NCBI RefSeq assembly: GCF_014696925.1
Contig: NZ_JACJQY010000007.1
Span: forward strand, 1 to 64,000
Direction of reading: 5' to 3'
Source: Phormidium tenue FACHB-1050
Lineage (GTDB): Bacteria; Cyanobacteriota; Cyanobacteriia; Pseudanabaenales; Pseudanabaenaceae
Length of the DNA stretch: 64,000 nucleotides
In this document: one piece after another, positions 16,740 through 23,827 of the stretch
Position numbering within the stretch: position 1 is the stretch's first letter
Layout of the letters: every line of letters begins with the position of its first letter
Notes under the pieces: generated by a model
The model's database searches: none
Seen by the model: the letters and a program-made list of their open reading frames with translations, nothing else
What the model was told of the DNA's origin: nothing
Program-made: the position numbers and the translations under genes

Positions 16740-17912
16740 CTAGAATTCCAGTTGGTTGGCGATGTCTTTGGCGATCGCGGCATATTGTCCTGGATGCCGC
16801 GATGTCGAAATGTCGATCAGGTTCTGGGCTAGTTCGGTGGTGTATCCTTTTAGCCCTAACCATTCCCGCATCAGTGCTTCACAGACGGCTTTGATTTGTT
16901 CAGCGGTCATATTCTCACTGTTGAATTTGGGTTTTGTACCACTTTCATCGGCTCCATACAGCTCAATGCTAGTCTCAATCACTTTGCTGATCTGTTGCTG
17001 GGTAATTGCCAATAATGCTTTGAAGGCGGCTTTGGCGGGGTTATCAGGTTTGCTGGGATTAGTTTGAGGATTGGCAATTGGCTTAGTTTCCACGGCTGTT
17101 GCTACATGACCATTGGTACTAGCAATTTGAGATACATGACCATTGCTGCTGGCAACGGTGGCTAGTTCGGGCTGTACCTGTGGTTGCTGGATAACTGGAC
17201 TTACAGGTACAGCGATCACTGGGATAAAAGCATTTTTGTTGGCTGGAGTGTCATCACTAAGCCATGTCTGAATCATTTCGGCAAACTTCTTCCCTGGTTT
17301 TGGAAAAATACCGTTACTAATTTCGGGACATCTGCTCTTGGAGATTGTGAGTGTGTTCTGGTCATCTAGTAAGCCACAGATGTCCAGTTCATATTCGCTG
17401 CCTTCCTTTTGAATTGGTGCTGTGCCAATCTTGCGGACACTGGTGATTTTCTGCTTGCCACCAACTTCAGCCGTGTTAAAGTCATATTCGATCTTCGATC
17501 TCATTGTGGCAATGATGTGACAGCTTGAGCTGATGATTTTGTCCCATAGTTGGCGTTCGATAGGACGGACTTTTGCCCAGTTCCTCACGTCACTGCCCAC
17601 TGCGTCTAGTTCGGCATACCATGCATGGGATAGGGAGTCGATGATTAGGTAATCAAATCCTGATTCTTCGGCGCTTTCAATGGCATTGTAATACTGGCTG
17701 GGACCAAATTTGGTTAGTTCTAGTGATTTGAAGTTAAACAGGTTGGCATATTTACGGCTAGAACCATATTCGGTGTCGATCAGTCCAATCTTCTTGCCCA
17801 ATATTGATGCTAGTTGCAGGGCGGTGTAGGTTTTGCCACAGCCTGGTGGCCCGTACAGCGCCATGCGGAGTTTGATGTTTTCTTTGGTTGCTTGCTGAAA
17901 TGAGTAGGTCAT
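16740..17912 (-). CDS. RecA-like AAA ATPase (AAA_24, Sak4-like)
   Basis: A 390-residue protein. An N-terminal RecA-type ATPase core has Walker A GPPGCGKT (21-28) and Walker B FDYLIIDSLSH (acidic residue D92). ATPases of this type are common in phages and plasmids next to ssb and act in single-strand annealing or recombination (Sak4-like). Residues ~220-300 are a low-complexity linker with three copies of NGHV-like segments, and the last ~90 residues form a separate helical domain. Placement next to ssb supports a recombination or repair role on single-stranded DNA. It is probably transcribed alone. Confidence 0.75.
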   Translation of the reverse strand: MTYSFQQATKENIKLRMALYGPPGCGKTYTALQLASILGKKIGLIDTEYGSSRKYANLFNFKSLELTKFGPSQYYNAIESAEESGFDYLIIDSLSHAWYAELDAVGSDVRNWAKVRPIERQLWDKIISSSCHIIATMRSKIEYDFNTAEVGGKQKITSVRKIGTAPIQKEGSEYELDICGLLDDQNTLTISKSRCPEISNGIFPKPGKKFAEMIQTWLSDDTPANKNAFIPVIAVPVSPVIQQPQVQPELATVASSNGHVSQIASTNGHVATAVETKPIANPQTNPSKPDNPAKAAFKALLAITQQQISKVIETSIELYGADESGTKPKFNSENMTAEQIKAVCEALMREWLGLKGYTTELAQNLIDISTSRHPGQYAAIAKDIANQLEF

Positions 17913-17986
17913 AGATATTTCTCCTTTTGAGTAAGTGGGTTTGGTAAATACTTGGAATTTTTCCTTGCGAGCCTCGCTAGAGGAAA

Positions 17987-18025
17987 AGCGAGAAAAGGCG
18001 GCGCATCGCGCCGCCTTTTCTCGCT
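17987..18025 (-). terminator. Strong GC-rich terminator after the VWA gene
   Basis: A perfect 18-bp stem (AGCGAGAAAAGGCGGCGC and complement) with a three-base loop, placed between the VWA gene's stop and the start of the ATPase gene. Confidence 0.85.
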
Positions 18026-18035
18026 TCAGAGTTTT

Positions 18036-19493
18036 TTAGATGCTGTATAAACAGTCAGATACTTCGCCGTCGTCTGTGAGATCTTCTATCTGCACATAGC
18101 GATCGCATAGCTTGCCGATCGTGCTTTCATAGTTGCTAAGGTTGCCACTGGTAATCAAAATGCCATAACAACTAAATTCATACTTTTTCCTGTCTGCTTG
18201 CCATTGCTCCATGAAACTAGATGATGGGTTGTCTAGTCCGTCGGTGATTAATACCACGTCGGCTTTCTTGGTATGTTCGTGCTGTTGGATCGATGCTAAT
18301 GCTCCCGTGAGGGCGGCTGTAAAACAAGTACTGCTGCCGTTGTAGAACTTTTCGATGCAGTCAATTACGCGATTAGTGTCGGGAGTTTCACCTGCAAAGT
18401 CGTCGATCCGCTCCACTATGTCTGTAAAGTGCAAGATGCGGCAATGGCGCTTTTGGCTCACAGCGATACTCAATAGAGCTAGAGCGATCGCTTTGCTCCA
18501 GATTTCTGCTTTCCCTGCCATTGACCCACTGGAATCTAGACAAATGATGATTGGTCCTCTGGCTAGGGGTTCGCGGCTGATTAATTCTCGTTGCAAAAGC
18601 GATCGCTCGATGTACCCTTGGGCAAATATGGGAAATAGTGCGGGTTGGGTGAGCTTGACTAGCTCGCAAGGCAGTAGTCGGGTTAGGTCGTTGCCTGTGG
18701 TTACGCCGATGATTTCGGTGCGTCCTTCTTTGACTTTGCTGCGTTGCATCTTGGCAGCGATCGCGATTTTCTTGCCTGCGAGTTCAGCGATCGCTTGCAG
18801 TTTTGGCGATGCTTGAAGGCGCTGGGCTAGATGGATTTTATCGGCGATTTTGAGTTGGGTTTCGTTGCTGTAATTGCTGCTGCCGCTAAAGGCTGATAGG
18901 CTTTCGGCGATCGCTTGCATTTCGGCTTCGGCTTTGGCAATGCCGATCAGCAGTGCGGTTTCAATTTCTGATGGGCTAATTGAGTCGGCGTAGGCTTCAC
19001 ATGCAAGTCGGACTTCTAGTCCCTGTTGTTTTAACTGTTGAATCTTTTGCATCAGTCCCGCGCTGGGTGTTTGCTCTTGAATCGCTTCAAAGATGCCTCG
19101 CAGTTGTTTTCGGATTACTTCTGGGTCTTCTAGTGGCTCGACTGGTTCGGGCAGCATTTCCACGATGGCGATACATAGGGCGGTTGTGCCGATGCCTGAG
19201 AGAAATTCATCTCCGTTCAGGCGGTTGCTAAATTGTTGAAATACTTCTAGTTCGCTCATCTGTTGGTGGATGGCGATCCAGATTTTGTTTTCTGGTTTAA
19301 TAGCACTGTCTTCTAATCGGTTGGGCTGGCGATCGTACAGCCGATGGTAGGTTTCGCTGACAAAGGTTTCAAAGTTGTAGATTTTGCGATCGCCTTCTTC
19401 GATAACATCATTCAGTCTGGATGACTTTTCTTTAAAATCATCTATACACAACTCTGTCCATTTGGGGATTACATACACTAATGGTTCTTGCAT
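18036..19493 (-). CDS. VWA-domain protein, partner of MoxR ATPase
   Basis: A 485-residue protein. The C-terminal von Willebrand A domain carries a complete metal-binding MIDAS: DSSGS (D320), a conserved threonine in SSTCFTAAL, and DGLDN. The N-terminal 280 residues are helical and acidic. The architecture resembles ViaA-like proteins, which act with a MoxR/RavA-type AAA+ ATPase; such a gene lies immediately upstream. These pairs are thought to work as chaperones that insert metal or remodel a target complex. The target is unknown here. The protein immediately upstream of MoxR is the best candidate partner. Confidence 0.82.
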   Translation of the reverse strand: MQEPLVYVIPKWTELCIDDFKEKSSRLNDVIEEGDRKIYNFETFVSETYHRLYDRQPNRLEDSAIKPENKIWIAIHQQMSELEVFQQFSNRLNGDEFLSGIGTTALCIAIVEMLPEPVEPLEDPEVIRKQLRGIFEAIQEQTPSAGLMQKIQQLKQQGLEVRLACEAYADSISPSEIETALLIGIAKAEAEMQAIAESLSAFSGSSNYSNETQLKIADKIHLAQRLQASPKLQAIAELAGKKIAIAAKMQRSKVKEGRTEIIGVTTGNDLTRLLPCELVKLTQPALFPIFAQGYIERSLLQRELISREPLARGPIIICLDSSGSMAGKAEIWSKAIALALLSIAVSQKRHCRILHFTDIVERIDDFAGETPDTNRVIDCIEKFYNGSSTCFTAALTGALASIQQHEHTKKADVVLITDGLDNPSSSFMEQWQADRKKYEFSCYGILITSGNLSNYESTIGKLCDRYVQIEDLTDDGEVSDCLYSI

Positions 19494-19522
19494 TTTGAGT
19501 CTCTATTAGGTTGAGAAAGTTG

Positions 19523-19545
19523 AGAGAGCAGATAGTCTGCTCTCT
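19523..19545 (-). terminator. Hairpin between MoxR and VWA genes
   Basis: Perfect 10-bp stem AGAGAGCAGA / TCTGCTCTCT with a three-base loop. It could attenuate readthrough into the VWA gene or protect the upstream mRNA end. Confidence 0.6.
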
Positions 19546-19556
19546 TTTGGTTGGGG

Positions 19557-20774
19557 CTATGCTCCGTACATGATTTCGCTGACTTTCGCTAGTAATGGTT
19601 TCTTCTTGGCTTCGATTTCGGCGATCGCTTGTTGTGCTTTCTTTGCCCTGTTTGGGTGTTGAGCAATCAGGCTTTGCAGTCTGTCGATCATGTTTCGCAT
19701 ATCGGACAGTACTCCCGAACCTTCGGTTGCCCAATCGTCTTGCTGTTTCTTTGTGCCATAAACTGGACAGTTTCCCAAGTTTGAAAGCTTTTCGGTGATG
19801 GCAGCGAGGATTTCTTGGGCTTGGATATTCACGGGGTTGCCCACTTTGGCGACGATTTTTCTGATCAGCGCTTGTTCTCTAGGATGATTCCAGATCACAT
19901 GGTTGAGAATTTCAAAGCTGTCTTCGCTTACTTCGGGTTCTTCTTGCAAATAAGCATAGGCTTTGAGAATGGTGACAATCTGCACGTATTTTCTGGTACT
20001 GACGATGAAGTTTTCTTTCTTTAGTTCCCGTTGCAGGTCAATCAGGGAGGCGATGACTGGGGCGGGGAATGTCACGTTTTTCACAGCGGTTTGCATTTGC
20101 TCTAGTTCTGCTAGGCTCAGCATGGTGGTAATCTGCGGTGCGGCAATGTTGCCTGTTTTGCGGAGCAGTAATGTTCGCAGGTCTTCATCGCCTAGATAAT
20201 CGACCATGTACCGCAGGCTCAGTCGATCCCAGAATGCTCCATCTTCTTCCCCATCTAGGAGTTCGTTGGAACAGCCAATCATGGTGATTAATGGTGATTG
20301 CAGTTTGGTTTTGCCGTTTAGAAATTCCCGTTCGTTCATCAGTCCTAATGCGGAGTTGCGGACAATGCTATTGGCTTTGCCAATTTCATCCATTAACGCT
20401 AGATGGGCTTCGGGTAACATTGCTTCGGTGTCGCGCACGAATTTGCCTTTTTGCAGTTCGGCAAGGTCGGGCGCTCCTAATACTTCTTCGGCAACAGTAG
20501 TTTTGGTCATCAGGTAATGGAAGAAGGTGGTTCCTGTGATTGCGTCTGAGACGGCTTTCGCGAGTTCGGTTTTGCCTGTGCCGGGTTTGCCTCCTAAGAA
20601 GATATGCATTTTCGATAGCAGTCCCACCATGATTAGGTCGATCGCTTCGCTGCGGTCTAGGTACACGCTTTTCAATTCTTCTCGCAGTTGTTGCAATTTC
20701 GCTAAGGCTGATTTTGGGGTTACGGTCAAGGCGGTGATATGTCCATTGGTCTGCGCGATTTCGGTTGCCATCAT
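19557..20774 (-). CDS. MoxR/RavA-family AAA+ ATPase
   Basis: A 405-residue AAA+ protein: Walker A GKPGTGKT (62-69), Walker B LALMDE (D129-E130), sensor-type IGCSNE, and the MoxR hallmark FHYLMTKTTVAEEVLGAPD. A C-terminal lid and a coiled basic tail follow. MoxR ATPases form hexamers that remodel protein complexes together with VWA-domain partners; the next gene encodes such a partner. The following three-gene set (unknown 346-aa protein, MoxR, VWA) is probably one functional unit. Confidence 0.88.
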   Translation of the reverse strand: MMATEIAQTNGHITALTVTPKSALAKLQQLREELKSVYLDRSEAIDLIMVGLLSKMHIFLGGKPGTGKTELAKAVSDAITGTTFFHYLMTKTTVAEEVLGAPDLAELQKGKFVRDTEAMLPEAHLALMDEIGKANSIVRNSALGLMNEREFLNGKTKLQSPLITMIGCSNELLDGEEDGAFWDRLSLRYMVDYLGDEDLRTLLLRKTGNIAAPQITTMLSLAELEQMQTAVKNVTFPAPVIASLIDLQRELKKENFIVSTRKYVQIVTILKAYAYLQEEPEVSEDSFEILNHVIWNHPREQALIRKIVAKVGNPVNIQAQEILAAITEKLSNLGNCPVYGTKKQQDDWATEGSGVLSDMRNMIDRLQSLIAQHPNRAKKAQQAIAEIEAKKKPLLAKVSEIMYGA

Positions 20775-20808
20775 TGTTGAGTTCCTCTTAATCTTTGATT
20801 TTGAATGG

Positions 20809-20830
20809 GGAGTAGCGCGTTGGCTACTCC
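20809..20830 (-). terminator. Hairpin after the 346-aa gene
   Basis: Short stem GGAGTAGC / GCTACTCC with a six-base loop between the unknown gene and MoxR. No long T-tract, so attenuation or mRNA protection is as likely as full termination. Confidence 0.5.
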
Positions 20831-20842
20831 CTAGATACTTCG

Positions 20843-21883
20843 CTAGAAGCCGAGATCGAATAGGTTGTCTGAGTTCTCGTCTGTCGTTTCTGTTAGGTTG
20901 GTTTCTTCTAGTTCAGCGATGATTTCTTCTGTTTGGGTGATTTCTTCCTCTGGGATTTCCACTGCTGTCGTTGTCACAATTTCATCTAAGACGTTTAGGC
21001 AACGTTGACGCAGTTTGGCGAGTTTGTCGGTCAGTGCATCGGAGCGAAATTGCAATAGCTCGGATAGCATTTTCGTCTTGTCTTCGACTTCCCGATATAC
21101 CTTGAGTTGGTTTTTCAGGGTGCTGCCTTTTGTCTCTGATACTTTTTGAGGGTCTAGAAGTTCGTCTAGGTAAATGGACATCGATTGCACTTCTTTTTCT
21201 AAGGATTGTCTGGCGATGATGTCCATGTCGCCGATGCCTGCGATCGGCATCCAGCGAATGTTGTTTTCTTTGTGAATCAGGGGTAGTAGTTCGCGAAAGG
21301 CGGTTAGTTCTAGCCGATAACTACGCGCAACAAAGTATGTGCCACCTCGTTCTCGAAATGGTACTCCTGCTTTTTTGACGAACTCCGTCAGCATGGCGCG
21401 GATTTCTTTGCTGGTGATTTCTTGGCTCCATGCATACCATTTGTCGAAGGTGGTTCTGGCTATGTCAATCAGCGATTCATTTTCATAGCTCCAGTCTTCT
21501 TGGTTCCAATTGGTTGTCTCGTTGCTCTTATCAAAGCTATAGGAGGCGAGTTGGTTATAGCGCAGCTTTTTGTCTTTCTCGTTCTTGTTCTCTAGGACAA
21601 ATCCATAGACCAGTACTCCGTTATTGGAGATTTGACGGATGAGGAGGTTTTGATTGCTCAGTTGGGTTTGAGTTTTGGTGCGGGCATTTTTGAATGCGCT
21701 CAGTTTGTTAGGACTTTCGGGCAAATAACTGAAGTTGAGGTTGACTTGCTCGGCGGCTCGTTTTAAGGTGGCTTCGCTTAGTCGGGTTTCGGCACTGATT
21801 GACCATGCGATTAGGTCGCCTAAGTATTCGGCTCCTTTGTCGATCAATGCTTGCTGGGTGGCGATCATCGCTGCTGTGTTCAT
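20843..21883 (-). CDS. Unknown protein upstream of MoxR-VWA pair (DUF6744-like)
   Basis: A 346-residue protein, mixed alpha/beta in the first 230 residues (LELTAFRELLPLIH, WMPIAGIGDMDI) with a C-terminal helical coil and a glutamate/threonine-rich tail. From memory it resembles a phage/plasmid family of unknown function (DUF6744-like), but that is uncertain. Being first of three genes with MoxR and VWA, it is a good candidate for the complex that the pair remodels. No catalytic motif is obvious. Confidence 0.6.
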   Translation of the reverse strand: MNTAAMIATQQALIDKGAEYLGDLIAWSISAETRLSEATLKRAAEQVNLNFSYLPESPNKLSAFKNARTKTQTQLSNQNLLIRQISNNGVLVYGFVLENKNEKDKKLRYNQLASYSFDKSNETTNWNQEDWSYENESLIDIARTTFDKWYAWSQEITSKEIRAMLTEFVKKAGVPFRERGGTYFVARSYRLELTAFRELLPLIHKENNIRWMPIAGIGDMDIIARQSLEKEVQSMSIYLDELLDPQKVSETKGSTLKNQLKVYREVEDKTKMLSELLQFRSDALTDKLAKLRQRCLNVLDEIVTTTAVEIPEEEITQTEEIIAELEETNLTETTDENSDNLFDLGF

Positions 21884-22003
21884 GGCTTGTATCCTCTAAT
21901 TTAGATATAGATGAGCGATCGCCTTTTGCAGTCTGCTAGGCGATTGTTTGGTAATAGTGAATTCGGTAGCGGTTGTCTTGGGATGGCTCTACTTGACTTC
22001 TGT

Positions 22004-22336
22004 TTACTTGATTCCCGTCCCTAGTTTTCTGGTAGGTTCCGTACTCACATGGGCTGCTTCTAGCAGTTGCTTTATCTCTTTTGTATAGGGGTCGTTTTGA
22101 AACAGGTTTTCATTGAGATCTACCGTTCCGTCACTGCGAATTGTCAATGATGGGTCAAATTTGGCATGAGTTGGTCGATCGTGATGGCATTTGAATTCAG
22201 CTCGAATATCTCCTACAAATAGATAAGAGCCTTCTTTGCTCCGAGAGCTAATAATCTTTTTCAATTCCCAATGATATTTGCTGCAAATCTTCAGCATGGT
22301 TTTGATTTGATGGATGTTGCCTTTGATATTTTTCAT
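22004..22336 (-). CDS. Hypothetical protein, 110 aa
   Basis: A small basic protein with AAGGAG upstream of its ATG. The sequence suggests a helix followed by a beta-rich part (GSYLFVGDIRAEFKC, TIRSDGTVDLN). No family recognised. It overlaps the preceding gene's 3' end by 89 bases in another frame; the ribosome site supports this start. Confidence 0.55.
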   Translation of the reverse strand: MKNIKGNIHQIKTMLKICSKYHWELKKIISSRSKEGSYLFVGDIRAEFKCHHDRPTHAKFDPSLTIRSDGTVDLNENLFQNDPYTKEIKQLLEAAHVSTEPTRKLGTGIK

Positions 22337-22568
22337 GCAAGCTTTGCTCCTTGATAATTGGCTTCACGTTTGCTGCTATTTCACAATCGCGTGACAGTAT
22401 CTGCAAATGGTTTTTAGCTATTTGCAGATCGATAGCGGTCTTCTTTTTTCTGTTATTCTTGTCGAGTTTGGATTGTAGAAAAGCGATTAGCTTTTTTGTT
22501 TTTTTGATTTCTGGTTCAATCTTGGCAAGATGAGAAGATTCACCGAACTGGAAACTATTTGTTGTCAT
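22248..22568 (-). CDS. Hypothetical coiled-coil protein, ~106 aa
   Basis: A lysine-rich helical protein (KIEPEIKKTKKLIAFLQSKL) starting at MTTNSFQF; a GTG 15 bases upstream is possible. It overlaps the following gene by 89 bases, which is unusual. Either the last ~30 codons are real and the two genes truly overlap, or a frameshift has separated them. Function unknown. Confidence 0.45.
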   Translation of the reverse strand: MTTNSFQFGESSHLAKIEPEIKKTKKLIAFLQSKLDKNNRKKKTAIDLQIAKNHLQILSRDCEIAANVKPIIKEQSLHEKYQRQHPSNQNHAEDLQQISLGIEKDY

Positions 22569-22585
22569 ATTTTTGGAACTCACAA

Positions 22586-22619
22586 ATAGCAGTTAGCTTT
22601 TGGCTAATCGCTAACTGCT
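22586..22619. terminator. Hairpin between small genes
   Basis: Perfect stem TAGCAGTTAGC / GCTAACTGCTA with a 12-base loop, downstream of the small membrane-protein gene. Weak tail. Confidence 0.5.
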
Positions 22620-22627
22620 AATTTCTT

Positions 22628-22795
22628 CTACGCACTAATCCTCTTGTGCTTCTTTCGCCAATATTTGCGCTGGCGACGGGTTTGGATGTGGATGATTCTT
22701 GGTTGCTTTTCTTCTACGTGATGCTGTTCTGGATGGATGGCGATCGCCAGTAGCAATAGTCCACACAATACGCTTTTGTATCTTTTGGTGGTCAT
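22628..22795 (-). CDS. Small protein with N-terminal hydrophobic segment
   Basis: A short gene of 55 codons starting MTTKRYKSVLCGLLLLAI. GGAG six bases upstream decides this ATG; a second in-frame ATG lies 12 bases earlier. A hydrophobic stretch (VLCGLLLLAIAI) follows a basic start like a signal peptide or membrane anchor, then a strongly basic tail (RRQRKYWRKKHKR). A frame overlapping it on the same strand gives a less protein-like product. It is probably a small membrane-associated nucleic-acid or phospholipid-binding peptide; no family recognised. Confidence 0.5.
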   Translation of the reverse strand: MTTKRYKSVLCGLLLLAIAIHPEQHHVEEKQPRIIHIQTRRQRKYWRKKHKRISA

Positions 22796-22817
22796 ATTTG
22801 ACTCCATAACAAATTAG

Positions 22818-22840
22818 CCTCTCGATCTGCATCGGGAGGC
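22818..22840 (-). terminator. Terminator after the 156-aa gene
   Basis: Stem GCCTCYCGAT / ATCGRGAGGC with a four-base loop (one mismatch), followed on the minus strand by an AT-rich tail. Confidence 0.6.
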
Positions 22841-22868
22841 TTTTGAAGGTTGAATATTGGGTTTGGGG

Positions 22869-23339
22869 TTAGTCGGTTCTATCTACTGCGAATTCGGCTT
22901 GAAGTCTAGATTTATTGGCTTCATAGGCTTGTTTCGCAGTCAGGAATGGATGGGCGATAACATAGGAGCTAAAGCCGCCATCGGTGCGGATAAAGCAGAC
23001 TACGACTTGGTTTTTGGGTTTGTAGTCTCGAATCTGTCTCTTCTCATCCTTTTGGAATGGGTTTGGATATCCCGATTCTTTGGCGATACGCTCTGCTGTG
23101 GCTTGGCTTAGGTAGCAGCCATAGCTCTCAGAATTCAGCCATTTTTGATAGGGGCTGATACCAATTTGTGATTCTTTGGATTTGCCGACATCGATGATAA
23201 TCGCGCCTCTGCCTTCGCTTTCGTAGCCGTGCCACGCTACGGCTAGCAGTAGTTCGAGATTCACGCGAATGAATTCTACATGGCTTTGCCTTGATTCACT
23301 GCCACTCGGTAGGTCAGACGCTTTGTATTTCCACGCCAT
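22869..23339 (-). CDS. Hypothetical protein, 156 aa
   Basis: Alpha/beta sequence with no recognised family (VEFIRVNLELLLAVAWHGYE, GAIIIDVGKSKE, NQVVVCFIRTDGG). It begins with a clean ATG after an AAGGAGTAGAT-type site and has its own terminator. Function unknown. Confidence 0.55.
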   Translation of the reverse strand: MAWKYKASDLPSGSESRQSHVEFIRVNLELLLAVAWHGYESEGRGAIIIDVGKSKESQIGISPYQKWLNSESYGCYLSQATAERIAKESGYPNPFQKDEKRQIRDYKPKNQVVVCFIRTDGGFSSYVIAHPFLTAKQAYEANKSRLQAEFAVDRTD

Positions 23340-23399
23340 TATTTTATCTACTCCTTATATTCGTCACAAAATTCCTGCTAAGGACTTCTTACAAACCTG

Positions 23400-23463
23400 T
23401 GTGATAAAAAATTAGCCTACCCATTCTACTACATGAGTATGGGTAGGCTAATTTTCTATCACA
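23400..23463 (-). terminator. Very long terminator hairpin
   Basis: Arms of about 25 bases (ATTAGCCTACCCAT and complement within longer imperfect arms, closed by GTGATA/TATCAC) and a 14-base loop, right after the next minus-strand gene. The largest hairpin of this series. Confidence 0.8.
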
Positions 23464-23468
23464 CTGAT

Positions 23469-23705
23469 TTATATCTTTAGATTTTCTCCAGTGCAGTCTT
23501 GTATTTTTCCACTTGCTAGCATTTGCTGAATTGTTCCAGTTTTTGAAGGCAAGAATGATACTGCATCTCGATTGCATTCGAGAATTTCGCAAGCATAATG
23601 GTCTTTGAGCCTAGATGCTATCTTTTTGATTGAGCGCTTGAAACTCACTATTACATAACATTTGCTATTTTTAAACAGTGACATCTGGCAATTTTCTTGG
23701 ATCAT
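23469..23705 (-). CDS. Short paralogue of the 146-aa protein at 33.9 kb
   Basis: A 78-residue protein. It is clearly related to the C-terminal half of the protein encoded just upstream of RNA polymerase-like gene 1: both share the pattern IxKxxxRLxxHYxCxIL then FLPSKxxTIxxxxxxG. It lacks the N-terminal half of that protein. The leader carries the shared CGCTnnCGC-AAGTC motif. The ~70-residue domain is a plasmid-specific module of unknown function, perhaps a small nucleic-acid binding unit. Confidence 0.6.
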   Translation of the reverse strand: MIQENCQMSLFKNSKCYVIVSFKRSIKKIASRLKDHYACEILECNRDAVSFLPSKTGTIQQMLASGKIQDCTGENLKI

Positions 23706-23711
23706 TTTTGC

Positions 23712-23748
23712 ATCTCAAATCTTCACAGACTTTTAGCGACAGCGCTTT
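23712..23748 (-). promoter_or_regulatory. Shared leader motif, copy at the 78-aa gene
   Basis: Minus-strand sequence GCGCTGTCGCTAAAAGTC then TGTGAAGATTTGAGA, placed within 45 bases of the start codon. It aligns with the copies at 16.65, 34.35 and 35.45 kb. Confidence 0.5.
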
Positions 23749-23782
23749 CCCTATGGAATTCTATTCTAAAAGAACAGAATTC

Positions 23783-23827
23783 TTAGAATAATGTTAGCTG
23801 TTCTCTTTGCTCATCCACATTGGTAGA
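23783..23827 (-). CDS. 3' exon of the DarB-like helicase
   Basis: Fourteen codons and a TAA that follow group II intron 2. Joined to the large 5' exon the product reads ...TIPQK-STNVDEQREQLTLF. The exon is too short to be seen as a gene by itself. It is supported by the in-frame junction at the predicted intron ends and by the polar, QREQLxLF-type tail common at protein ends. Confidence 0.7.
   Translation of the reverse strand, partial: STNVDEQREQLTLF

Noticed and set aside
22635-22832. 65-codon frame starting MQIERLICYGVK
   Set aside because: It overlaps a better gene with a good ribosome site and a signal-like hydrophobic segment; its own composition is not protein-like.
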